From Desulfobacula sp. (GTDB lineage Bacteria > Desulfobacterota > Desulfobacteria > Desulfobacterales > Desulfobacteraceae), in NCBI RefSeq assembly GCF_030145145.1, contig NZ_JAQYWD010000008.1, positions 1 through 64,000 on the forward strand: a stretch of DNA of 64,000 nt. The letters run 5' to 3'. Positions 47,335 through 55,591 of this stretch are shown piece after piece (the stretch's first letter is position 1; each line of letters starts with the position of its first letter). The translations under genes were made by a program, and so were the position numbers. The notes under the pieces are model-generated. The model saw only the letters and a program-made list of their open reading frames with translations. It was not told where the DNA came from and did not search any database.

Positions 47335-48225
47335 TTACATGGAAAAGGCGATGATAATGGCCACTGCATTAATGGCGCTCACCACGACAATTAAAGCGGC
47401 TACATTTCGATCTTCTTTGACTTCCGTGGCCATATTGGTGGTGGGCAACAGCAGTTTGTCCACCACTGTTTTGAAAATCAGCAGCATCACAATGCCGTAT
47501 ACGGCATAAATGCCGAAACTTAACACATCGTTGCCCCATCCTGTGAAAGGCCCTGAAATACTGGCCATGAGAATAATGCCCAGGGCAATGAGGATACCGC
47601 CAAGACCGATACCGGCCGAAAGGTTATTGCTTTTGATTTCATTTCTCACATTAAAGGGGGTGATCAGCTCGTAAAGAAACCCGAAAATCAACAGGGCCAG
47701 TTGTCCCAGTATAAAAAAGAGAATGGCGCTGGCAATGCCCTGGACAAATGTTCCGCCGGTTCCGGAGATGGATCCATGGAGAATGAATCCCGTGGCCACG
47801 AACATCCCTGCTTCAACCATTCCCACAGCTGAATTTCCGATAACCTGAGTGCCATCGGGTTTTATAATGACTTTCACACACTCTTCATCATTGTTGATAT
47901 TGCCCAGCATGATAAAATCATTGATAAATCGGGATGAGAACATGAATCCCGTTATGATGAGCCCGTCAATCAATAATTGGATCAGGTCAAGCAGAAAGCC
48001 TTTTGAAGCCCCCCCCATGGCACCTGACAGTGCAATGGCAATCCCGAGGTAAAGTCCGGCCCGTCTTAACCCCACCGCCAGGTTTCCGTCATCAATATGA
48101 ACATCATCATCAAATTCTTTGGTCCGCCAGTCATCTACCCGCTTAACCAGCCAGATAAAAAAGATGCCCACGATGACATAGATAACGCCTTGGCTAAGCC
48201 CTGCGAGTGTTACAGCTATCTTCAT
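47335..48225 (-). CDS. Double DUF350 membrane protein (YjfL-like)
   Basis: The 296 residues carry eight predicted helices in two DUF350-type units of four. The first runs from about residue 5 to 150 and ends NSAVGMVEAGMFVATGFILHGS. The second repeats this plan from about 150, with GIGLGGILIALGIILMASISGP. The GlyAla-rich helices with conserved polar residues match YjfL-type proteins, whose role is unknown but which are repeatedly encoded beside polyamine or glutathionylspermidine enzymes. It sits between the lipoprotein gene and the membrane spermidine-synthase-like gene, which repeats that association. AGGAGAAAAG lies before the ATG. Confidence 0.82.
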   Translation of the reverse strand: MKIAVTLAGLSQGVIYVIVGIFFIWLVKRVDDWRTKEFDDDVHIDDGNLAVGLRRAGLYLGIAIALSGAMGGASKGFLLDLIQLLIDGLIITGFMFSSRFINDFIMLGNINNDEECVKVIIKPDGTQVIGNSAVGMVEAGMFVATGFILHGSISGTGGTFVQGIASAILFFILGQLALLIFGFLYELITPFNVRNEIKSNNLSAGIGLGGILIALGIILMASISGPFTGWGNDVLSFGIYAVYGIVMLLIFKTVVDKLLLPTTNMATEVKEDRNVAALIVVVSAINAVAIIIAFSM

Positions 48226-48246
48226 TCTTTTCTCCTTAGAATCGGT

Positions 48247-49875
48247 TTATTTGCCTTTGCTTTTCGGACCACCGCCACGAAGGTTGGCTCCGGCACCTCT
48301 GACAGAAGCGGTTTGGGATTTGAGGCCGCCGCTTTTTGCAAAATTGGTGCTTTGAAATTTTGGGGATTGTTTTACATAGGTGCCGGACGTACCATATTTC
48401 CGGGCCCCGTTTTGGGTTTGCCCAAAATAGGGTTGACGGTTCCTGTAGTTATTGTTCCAGCCATTCCAGGAATTGTAACCAAAATAAGATGGCCGGGAAT
48501 TAAAGAGCATAGAAAACAAAGCATATTTTCCATACCAGGACCAGAACTGATTCCCCGTATTATCTTTTTGCCACTCCCCGTATTTTGAATTGCCCACATA
48601 GGCCATGCCCGGCGGTGTTGCCTGGATCAGACGGTCCTGTTCAAACACACCATAGGGTTTGGCCAGGATGGCCATGCCAAGGTATTCAAGATTGGCATCA
48701 TAAAAGTCGGCATCCACCTGTTCCCAATCCGTTTCTCGGGTGTCACCATTTTCTTCCAGGATATATTTGTGGAAATAGGCTTCCCGTGAATCTTCCACCC
48801 AGAAAGAAGCGGCGTTGTGACCTCTTCCCGGCCATTGGTCCGTGGGTTTAATGGCCAGTTCTTTCCACAGACCTCCCACAGTGCTTGAAAATTTTGAGCC
48901 TGTAAATCCCGCACTGATTGTGGCAATGGTATCCAGGTTCTCTGCCGTTAATGCCTCATATGCTTCAGGGCTGACCTCACGGCTGAAGGTGGCAAACCGG
49001 GGGTCGTAATAATCAGAATTTTCATTCCAGGATTCCCTTTTGATGGTCACAAAATATTCTTCCTTCATATCTTTAAGGATTTTTGTGTAACTGGAATAAA
49101 GCTGGGCCATATCCCCGGTTAATGTTTTTTCAAGAATCCCGGCTTGTTCAAGGCCCGAAGTAAGGGCCTGGGCACTGTCTGTAAAGGCGGCATAGTCGGC
49201 ACTTGATCCTGCGGTATGCCGGCTGTATTCGGCTTCCACAACACTTAGATTTTCCCGGGACTGGCGTTCCAGTTTTGTCAGGGGGGCCACCCGGGCCTTG
49301 ATTTTTTCGGTTAAATCAGGAAAGTCAGCCATGGCTTTTTCCATGGAGCCGGTTTTAAACTGGGTTGCCATCCGGCGGATATGATCGGCCTCTTGTTTTG
49401 CCCGGGCGTGTAAATCAGCTGCATTTTCAATGGTCTTTCTGATCTTTGAAAAACGTGAAATCGGGTATAGGGAGAATGCTTCAGCATCCTGGAGGATTTT
49501 TTTTATTCTTGTTATCTGCTGTTTAACCTGGGGGACAAGTTCGGGCTTGTTTTGGCTGATCAGGGGCGAGAGGTCCTTGTCATAAAGGTCTTTTGCCCTC
49601 TTTAGCGCATCATGGGCAAGTTGAAACTTTTGAGGCCAGTTTTCCTTTAGGGCAAAGGGGTTAATTGCTTTGAATTCAGGCGAGTCCGTCAGGGTTTGAT
49701 ATTTGCCTTTATTTTTATTTACCTGGGATTTGACGGTCTTTATGGTGTCAGGTATGGCCTTGGCTTCATTTTTAAGCGTCTTGGGAAGGCCTTCGCCACA
49801 TCCTGCCAACATCATCACCATAACGGTAAAGGTTAATCCGGCAATAACGCTGATAAGGAGATGTTTTCTAATCAT
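48247..49875 (-). CDS. Lipoprotein with helical core and Gly/Tyr/Trp-rich tail
   Basis: I do not recognise a named family. The signal peptide ends with the lipobox MLAGC (Cys26), so it is lipid-modified. Residues 30-290 are mostly charged and helical, with many Lys/Glu/Ala. About 290-430 looks globular (WKELAIKPTDQWPGRGHNAA, SREAYFHKYILEENG). The last 110 residues are rich in Gly, Asn, Tyr, Trp and Arg (YFGYNSWNGWNNNYRNRQPY) and end RGGGPKSKGK. The tail recalls YgiB/YjfM (DUF1190) lipoproteins, which also sit beside DUF350 genes. It follows the DUF4178-like gene after two nt. Confidence 0.72.
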   Translation of the reverse strand: MIRKHLLISVIAGLTFTVMVMMLAGCGEGLPKTLKNEAKAIPDTIKTVKSQVNKNKGKYQTLTDSPEFKAINPFALKENWPQKFQLAHDALKRAKDLYDKDLSPLISQNKPELVPQVKQQITRIKKILQDAEAFSLYPISRFSKIRKTIENAADLHARAKQEADHIRRMATQFKTGSMEKAMADFPDLTEKIKARVAPLTKLERQSRENLSVVEAEYSRHTAGSSADYAAFTDSAQALTSGLEQAGILEKTLTGDMAQLYSSYTKILKDMKEEYFVTIKRESWNENSDYYDPRFATFSREVSPEAYEALTAENLDTIATISAGFTGSKFSSTVGGLWKELAIKPTDQWPGRGHNAASFWVEDSREAYFHKYILEENGDTRETDWEQVDADFYDANLEYLGMAILAKPYGVFEQDRLIQATPPGMAYVGNSKYGEWQKDNTGNQFWSWYGKYALFSMLFNSRPSYFGYNSWNGWNNNYRNRQPYFGQTQNGARKYGTSGTYVKQSPKFQSTNFAKSGGLKSQTASVRGAGANLRGGGPKSKGK

Positions 49876-49877
49876 CC

Positions 49878-50510
49878 TTAATGGTCTCCTTTGCTGATGA
49901 GACGGATCATGTTCGGATCAACAGGGCTTGAGGTATAGATCTGGTATTCGTCCCTGCCTGATCCCGACCATTCCTCAATGGTGAGAAATCGAGTGTGGGC
50001 TTCATTTTCAAATTCATACATGTAGACCTTTTCCTGGCTTTCCCCCCGGTAATAAACCGATGCCCAGTCATCCTCATACCAGAATTTTTCGCCATTGATC
50101 ACGATTACATCCTTGTCATCGGCAATCTGGTCAAGGTCATCTTCATCAATGACAGCGCCTTCATCATCTTTTAAATCCCGGAAGGAAAGGCGATCAAGGG
50201 TCATGGAGACTTCAAGGACATCATCGAATTCCCATTCAAAATTAGTCGATTGACCGGTTTCAAGGCAAAGGCAGGTCAACTCATAAATAAAATACCCTTT
50301 TTTGTTTTTAAAATCATCCGAGGTCTCTTCATATTTATTCAGGGTTTTTACAAAATAAGTGTTGCCAAGATATTCAAAAAATGAATGAATGCCGGCATCT
50401 TCAATACTCAACACTATATTTTTTTGCTGGGTAACCAGATGGTCTTTTTTAAGGGTTCGTATTGCACTGAATCTTTCCTGGAAAGATTTTTGTGTTGCCA
50501 TATCAAGCAT
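49878..50510 (-). CDS. DUF4178-like protein
   Basis: This 210-residue soluble protein is acidic in the middle (DLKDDEGAVIDEDDLDQIADDKD). The C-terminal block FWYEDDWASVYYRG..VYMYEFENEAHTRFLTIEEWSGSGRDEYQIY fits the DUF4178 pattern, a small beta-rich domain of unknown function that is commonly encoded next to polyamine aminopropyltransferase and DUF350 genes. The N-terminal half (IHSFFEYLGNTYFVKTLNKYEE) may be a second, weaker copy. GGAGG six nt before the ATG at 50510 fixes the start. It lies between telA and the lipoprotein gene. Confidence 0.68.
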   Translation of the reverse strand: MLDMATQKSFQERFSAIRTLKKDHLVTQQKNIVLSIEDAGIHSFFEYLGNTYFVKTLNKYEETSDDFKNKKGYFIYELTCLCLETGQSTNFEWEFDDVLEVSMTLDRLSFRDLKDDEGAVIDEDDLDQIADDKDVIVINGEKFWYEDDWASVYYRGESQEKVYMYEFENEAHTRFLTIEEWSGSGRDEYQIYTSSPVDPNMIRLISKGDH

Positions 50511-50539
50511 GGAATGCCTCCAATGTTAAATCGTTCCGG

Positions 50540-51772
50540 CTAATTGTCCTGACGTCTTGCTGTGAGTGCATCGGTTCTTGCCCGGAACCGGTCGTTCATT
50601 TTTCCCAGTGCATTGGAGCTCTGGGATGCGATATTAATGGTTTCCTGTGAAATCAGGGCATAGGTTTCAAAGGCCTGTTCATAGGTTTGACACGCTTCTT
50701 CCAGGGCATCAATATCCAGCGTCATACTCTGGCTCATTTTTGCGCCTTTGATGGCTGCGTTTCCAATGACTTTTGCCGTGTCTTTCATGGTTTCAGCAGC
50801 CGATTTTTGAACCATATCCAGGTGTTGCAGGGTCTCCATCTGCTGTTCGGCCGCCACCCGGACAGCCAGGGCATTTTTAACAGCCGTTGAAAGGATCATG
50901 TCTGTCCGCTGAACCAAGCGTCTGACCAGATGGGAGTTTCTCACCATCATTTCCCCGCCGAACCGTGTCTGGAGATTTGAATTGTCAATGGTCTGCAGGT
51001 CCACCACAGCCATGGCAAGGTCACTGGTCAATGTGGTCAGGGCCTCTTTGTTCCTTGGGTCCTGGATGCTTCCCAGATAGTCCATCAATTTTTGCCAGAT
51101 GACCTGGCCCAGGTAGATTCGTTCCTGGAGCCGTGGCTGGATTTCTTTTAAGTTGTCACAAATGGTGGACAGTTCTGAGGCATCAAAGGCGACCTGGTCT
51201 GCCTCATGCCTTAAATGATCCCGGATGCCGTCAATGGTGGAATTCACCGTTTCCCTCCGCTCGGCAATAATTTTAAGGACTTCGTCACCCTTGGGCAGAC
51301 GGTTCACGGTTTTTGTGAACAGCCCCAGCATTTTCTTTTGAAAGGGCATCTCAGCCCGGGCCACCATGGTGGGGTTTACTTTGTCCAGTTCCATTTTAAT
51401 GGCCAGGATATTTTTCCCCACAGGAGACGAATCATCTGCGGCAACGTTTTTGAGCACATTCCCCATTTTACGATCATAAAGGGTCACCTGGGCCTGGGTC
51501 TCGTCCATGATTTCCTGCCCCAGACCGAAGACAAAATTACCCAGTTGCCAGTCCGATGGATCTGCTTTTATTCGTTCAAGAAATTCATTGGCCTTGGCTT
51601 CAATGGCCTGTATGTCTTCAACAGCCAGATGTTTGGGTTGCACCGGTTCAAGATGGGAAGGGGACTGGACCGGGGTTAAGGCGCCCTGACCCGACACCTG
51701 GGTCACTTGGGCAAGGTCCGGGGCTTTGGCCTGCTGGGCGACGCTTTGAAGATCTTGAGCCATATCATTCAT
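50540..51772 (-). CDS. TelA/KlaA family toxic-anion-resistance protein
   Basis: The 410-residue protein is helical and lacks a signal peptide. After a Gln/Pro-rich N-terminus (about residues 1-50) it matches the TelA domain: NEFLERI..LGNFVFGLGQEIMDETQAQ, PFQKKMLGLFTKTVNRLPKGDEVL, the two blocks NLKEIQPRLQERIYLGQVIWQKL and RNSHLVRRLVQRTDMIL, and NAAIKGAKMSQSMTLDI. TelA proteins were named for tellurite resistance on plasmids, but chromosomal members probably serve general envelope stress. Here it follows the membrane-anchored 171-residue gene by 49 nt, with GGAGG five nt before the ATG. Confidence 0.88.
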   Translation of the reverse strand: MNDMAQDLQSVAQQAKAPDLAQVTQVSGQGALTPVQSPSHLEPVQPKHLAVEDIQAIEAKANEFLERIKADPSDWQLGNFVFGLGQEIMDETQAQVTLYDRKMGNVLKNVAADDSSPVGKNILAIKMELDKVNPTMVARAEMPFQKKMLGLFTKTVNRLPKGDEVLKIIAERRETVNSTIDGIRDHLRHEADQVAFDASELSTICDNLKEIQPRLQERIYLGQVIWQKLMDYLGSIQDPRNKEALTTLTSDLAMAVVDLQTIDNSNLQTRFGGEMMVRNSHLVRRLVQRTDMILSTAVKNALAVRVAAEQQMETLQHLDMVQKSAAETMKDTAKVIGNAAIKGAKMSQSMTLDIDALEEACQTYEQAFETYALISQETINIASQSSNALGKMNDRFRARTDALTARRQDN

Positions 51773-51821
51773 GTTATCCTCCTTAGGGGATCGTCTATAA
51801 AAGGGTTAAAACAGTAATTAA

Positions 51822-52337
51822 TTAAGAAAATTTGCCCGCCAGGAAATTTGCCATGGTTTTAAATTCTGCGGTTTCGTTTTTTTCGACAATATCTCTGGAC
51901 CGGTTGGACACGTCATGCAGGCTTTCAATGGTTTTTTTAAATATATCCTGCTGTTTTTCTCGGCTTTCCAATGACAGGTCAAGGTATTCCTTTACCGTCT
52001 TTAAAAGGTGGTTTTTTCCTATTTTTTTAATTTCATAGGTCAGGGTATCGCCGGGATATCGTTCGATCATTGCCGGAGTGATGACCATTAGATCATCAAT
52101 AATGGCTTCTATTTTTTCTGTCATTTCATTTGATAGATCCTTGTCCTTTCTCAGCAGAATATTTAAGCTTAATAAAGACTTCAGGATATCTGTATACGTT
52201 TGGTCAGGGGATTTTTCAGGCTGGGGGGCAGGTGAAGCGCTCTCTTTTAAAGGGGTTTTCCGGACTTTGGTGTTTTTTTTATAAATGGCAAAGCCGATGA
52301 TTGCAATAATGAAGAGGGTTGCAATGATCATGGTCAT
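51822..52337 (-). CDS. Membrane-anchored helical protein of unknown function
   Basis: I do not recognise the family. The 171-residue protein has one N-terminal membrane helix (MIIATLFIIAIIGFAIY, residues 3-19), a basic and Pro-rich linker, and a long helical cytoplasmic part. That part includes ILKSLLSLNILLRKDKDLSNEMTEKIEAIIDDL and a second helix pair (LDLSLESREKQQDIFKKTIESLHDV) likely to form coiled coils. It is the first gene of the telA operon, where other bacteria often place PspA-type coiled-coil proteins, so it may be a local membrane-curvature or scaffold partner. That role is inferred only from position and shape. Confidence 0.65.
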   Translation of the reverse strand: MTMIIATLFIIAIIGFAIYKKNTKVRKTPLKESASPAPQPEKSPDQTYTDILKSLLSLNILLRKDKDLSNEMTEKIEAIIDDLMVITPAMIERYPGDTLTYEIKKIGKNHLLKTVKEYLDLSLESREKQQDIFKKTIESLHDVSNRSRDIVEKNETAEFKTMANFLAGKFS

Positions 52338-52486
52338 TTGTCTTGCTCCTTGGGTTAAGACGGTTATATCAACAATATCTTCTGAAAAAGTAATGCAAAA
52401 CTTTTGTTTTACAAGGTTAGAAAATCGTTAAATTGTGTAACACACAAGATTATGGGCTATCCTGAAAAATCAAGAAAGGAACAGGG

Positions 52487-52522
52487 CGGCCAACAGACCT
52501 TGTGAAAAAGATCCGTTGGCCG
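52487..52522 (-). terminator. Hairpin downstream of the TRAP operon
   Basis: CGGCCAAC (52487-52494) pairs perfectly with GTTGGCCG (52515-52522) around a 20-nt loop. It lies just past the stop of the last gene of the TRAP-HyuAB operon and upstream of the telA operon's neighbourhood. The T tail is weak, so efficiency is uncertain. Confidence 0.45.
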
Positions 52523-52556
52523 TTCAAATTAAGCGGTTCAATATTGCAATTAAAAC

Positions 52557-53576
52557 TTATCGGGTTCTGTCCAGTATTTCCAGGATATCTTTCGCCTGCT
52601 TTCCGTATCCTTTATCAGCACATTTTTGAACCCATTCAGCATAAGCGACTCTTAAAGATTTGCCCCAAGCCTTTTTTTCTTCAGGGGTTAGTATTTTGAC
52701 GGTTCCCACCTCCGCCAATTTTTTCAGGCTTTTTTGGTCAAAGGCTTTCATCACCCCCAAAGACCGCTTCTCGGTTTCTTCAGATACTGCCATCATGGCG
52801 GTTTGGTTTTCAGGAGATAAACTGTTCCATGTATCCAGATTAATAAAATTCACCCATACTGTCCACCATATGGGCCCTACAGCATGGTTTGCAACTTCAT
52901 AATATTTTCTTGAATACATGGAACTCCATGAGGAAGAGAATGCATCAATTGCTCCTTTTCCCATGGCATCATACACTTCAGCAGATGCAATCTTTATTGG
53001 GGTTGCCCCCCAGGCTGACAGACTGGCCAAGGCCCCTGGAACCGGAGCCCTGATCTTTAATCCCCTAAGATCGTCCAGGGATTCGATTTTTATTTTTCCG
53101 CAGATACCATTGCCGCCATAGGCACTGTAATATAGAAGCTTAACATTTTTTTCTCGAAACAAGGGTTCCAGAATTGCGTTGACCGCATCTCTTGCACGGA
53201 ACCAGTGATCCATATCATCAATCAAAAGGAAATAATCAGAAAAACTGAAAACAGGGTTGCGTCCCCCCCAATGGCCCAGGGCCGTGAGACCCATCTCAAC
53301 GGCTCCCATGGTCGTCGCATCAATTCCATTTCGATATCCGAAAAGCTGACCACCGGGATAGACAGTTACCTGAATACTGCCTTGGGTTCGTTTTTCAATT
53401 TCTGTGGCAAAGAAAGGCAGCAGATCAGCACTGAAATAATGGGAGGATGTCATGCCGGTGAAATACCTTAATTTGACGGCTTTTTGGGCATGAACACTTG
53501 CGCAGAACAATAGGCCTGCGGTGATTGTCAAGGCCACACAAAGAAAAATTTTACAGGTTGCTGATTTGGTCATCAT
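52557..53576 (-). CDS. TRAP transporter substrate-binding protein (DctP)
   Basis: The 339-residue periplasmic receptor has a clear signal peptide (residues 1-30, ending SVHAQ). The DctP fold follows, with LPFFATEIEKRTQGSIQVTVYPGGQLFG, the carboxylate-binding Arg region LRGLKIRAPVPGALASLSAWGATPIK, and YDAMGKGAIDAFSSSW. Such proteins bind organic acids and hand them to a DctQM permease. The fused permease gene lies directly upstream in the operon, so it is its natural partner. AAAGGAG precedes the ATG. The ligand cannot be told from sequence; most DctP ligands carry a carboxylate. Confidence 0.9.
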   Translation of the reverse strand: MMTKSATCKIFLCVALTITAGLLFCASVHAQKAVKLRYFTGMTSSHYFSADLLPFFATEIEKRTQGSIQVTVYPGGQLFGYRNGIDATTMGAVEMGLTALGHWGGRNPVFSFSDYFLLIDDMDHWFRARDAVNAILEPLFREKNVKLLYYSAYGGNGICGKIKIESLDDLRGLKIRAPVPGALASLSAWGATPIKIASAEVYDAMGKGAIDAFSSSWSSMYSRKYYEVANHAVGPIWWTVWVNFINLDTWNSLSPENQTAMMAVSEETEKRSLGVMKAFDQKSLKKLAEVGTVKILTPEEKKAWGKSLRVAYAEWVQKCADKGYGKQAKDILEILDRTR

Positions 53577-53642
53577 TTTAATCTCCTTTTTCGGGTTTAT
53601 ATGAAAGTCGTGCGTTAAACCATTGTGACACCAGGGTTTCTT

Positions 53643-55562
53643 TTACTGCACCATCAGGGACGGAAGCCATGTCGCCAATTCGGGGAAGAGTGTCAGTATA
53701 TACAAAGAGAGCACCATGATTAAAATAAACGGAACGGTTCCCCTGATGATCGTTCCCATGTCAAAATTTGACAGGCCTTTGATGATAAACAAATTTAGAC
53801 CAACCGGGGGTGTCAAAAGCCCTATTTCCAGAACGATGATAAAAAAGACACCAAACCATACGGAATTGAATCCTGCGGCCATGATCACCGGATAAACCAC
53901 AGGAAGCGTAATGACCATAATAGAGGCGGCATCCAGAAACATGCCCAGAATCACCAGCATACCCGATATAACCAGAAGCGTTTTGACCGGTGAAATCTGG
54001 GATGTCTTGACAAAATCGACCAAATCAGCAGCAATGCCCATCTGAGATGTCAGCGCCCCAAATATTCGGGCGCCGACAATGATGATAAGGATCATGGAGC
54101 TGATCTTTGTACCGGTCAAAATGATTTCAAATAATTGCGGCCATGTTACTGATTTCATGATTAATATAGTGATAACAATGGCATAAATAACCATGATGGC
54201 GGCAGCCTCGGTGGGGGTAAAGATTCCCATATAGATGCCGCCAAGAACAAATACCGGCGCAAGCAATCCGCAGGACGCCCTCATCAGTATGGCCAATTTG
54301 TTTACCTCGGGCATGTCTTTCCAGTCTATTTGTTCCGGTACCTGACCTTTCTCAAACAATGACGCCGCATTAATTTTAGACCGGATAAGAATATACAGAC
54401 AATAAAATCCAAATATCATGACGGCAGGTATCATACCCGCAATAAACAGTTGACCGATGGATTCTTCGGTAATGACACCATACAGGACATACCCGATGGA
54501 AGGGGGGATCACTGTACCAATGGTAGAACCGGCAACGACACCACTTGAAATTGATCGTTTATATCCGTTGCTGATCAGAATCGGCAATGAAACAGCGGCA
54601 ATAAGTGAGGTTGTCGCGACGCTGGATCCGCTGATCGCACAAAAAAATCCCCCCACCAGAATCGTTGATATCAGTGGCGCTGAAATGAAATTTCCGGCAA
54701 AATATCTAAAGAATAAAAACACATCATCAACAATTTTTCCCCTTTCCATGATAATTCCGGCAATAATAAAAAGGGGCAGGCAGGTCAATGGAAAGCTTTC
54801 CACTGATTTATAGGCAAGAAAAGGCAGCTGCTTTAATGTTGATTCCCCTATCAGTAAAATCATACCGACACTGCCGACGAATCCTAGTGCCAGGAAAACC
54901 GGCATCCCACACAACAGGACCAGCAGTGCGATAAAGCAGATTCCCCCAATGGCATTCCCATATACGGTGAACAGGAATCCCAGGATTAATACCGCCATAA
55001 AAATGGCAATGAAAAGAGACGGGTTCTTGGATGGACCGGTACAAAAATTTTTAACTTTAAACAAAGGAGCGGATTGAATTGATACCGATACCATCATCCG
55101 AAGGAGTTGCAGGAAAAGCAGGAGCGACCCCAGACTGATACTTGAGATAAGAAGTCCCTTGGGTATGGGGACTTCTGAAATTGTCATTGCACCTGATGAG
55201 AAAGAGTTCCATGCCCATTTCCAGCTGACCCAGCCCAGGACGATAACGTAAAAAAGGGCGATGGCATAGGTGCTTATTTTTAACCCCGCCTTGGCGCTAT
55301 CGGATAAATGATTAAAAAAAAGATCGACACAGATATGTTGCCCTTCTCTTAATGCATAGGGTGCAGAAAGAAACGTAAAGAGGATAAGCGAATATATGGC
55401 CAGGTCAAAGAGCCCGGGAATATGCATGCTGAGAAAGTACCGACAGAACACCTGTGTTGAAATAAACAATGAAAGCAATACCATCAGAGCAACAGAAATG
55501 AACCCCATGGCCGACAAAATTTTATCCAGAATGCATTCCATTATTTCAAATATTTTTTTCAT
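53643..55562 (-). CDS. Fused TRAP permease DctQ-DctM
   Basis: The 639-residue product joins the four-helix DctQ domain (about residues 1-170, with FCRYFLSMHIPGLFDLAIYSLI and LREGQHICVDLF) to the large DctM domain (about 180-639). The DctM part contains LCGMPVFLALGFVGSVGMIL, GSSVATTSLIAAVSLPILISNGY, TEAAAIMVIYAI and GLLTPPVGLNLFIIKGL, all typical of TRAP large subunits. It drives sodium-coupled uptake of the acid bound by the DctP protein encoded next. It differs from the second TRAP system of this operon, where Q and M are separate genes. Confidence 0.93.
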   Translation of the reverse strand: MKKIFEIMECILDKILSAMGFISVALMVLLSLFISTQVFCRYFLSMHIPGLFDLAIYSLILFTFLSAPYALREGQHICVDLFFNHLSDSAKAGLKISTYAIALFYVIVLGWVSWKWAWNSFSSGAMTISEVPIPKGLLISSISLGSLLLFLQLLRMMVSVSIQSAPLFKVKNFCTGPSKNPSLFIAIFMAVLILGFLFTVYGNAIGGICFIALLVLLCGMPVFLALGFVGSVGMILLIGESTLKQLPFLAYKSVESFPLTCLPLFIIAGIIMERGKIVDDVFLFFRYFAGNFISAPLISTILVGGFFCAISGSSVATTSLIAAVSLPILISNGYKRSISSGVVAGSTIGTVIPPSIGYVLYGVITEESIGQLFIAGMIPAVMIFGFYCLYILIRSKINAASLFEKGQVPEQIDWKDMPEVNKLAILMRASCGLLAPVFVLGGIYMGIFTPTEAAAIMVIYAIVITILIMKSVTWPQLFEIILTGTKISSMILIIIVGARIFGALTSQMGIAADLVDFVKTSQISPVKTLLVISGMLVILGMFLDAASIMVITLPVVYPVIMAAGFNSVWFGVFFIIVLEIGLLTPPVGLNLFIIKGLSNFDMGTIIRGTVPFILIMVLSLYILTLFPELATWLPSLMVQ

Positions 55563-55591
55563 TATACCTACCTGATAATATGAGCGTATTT

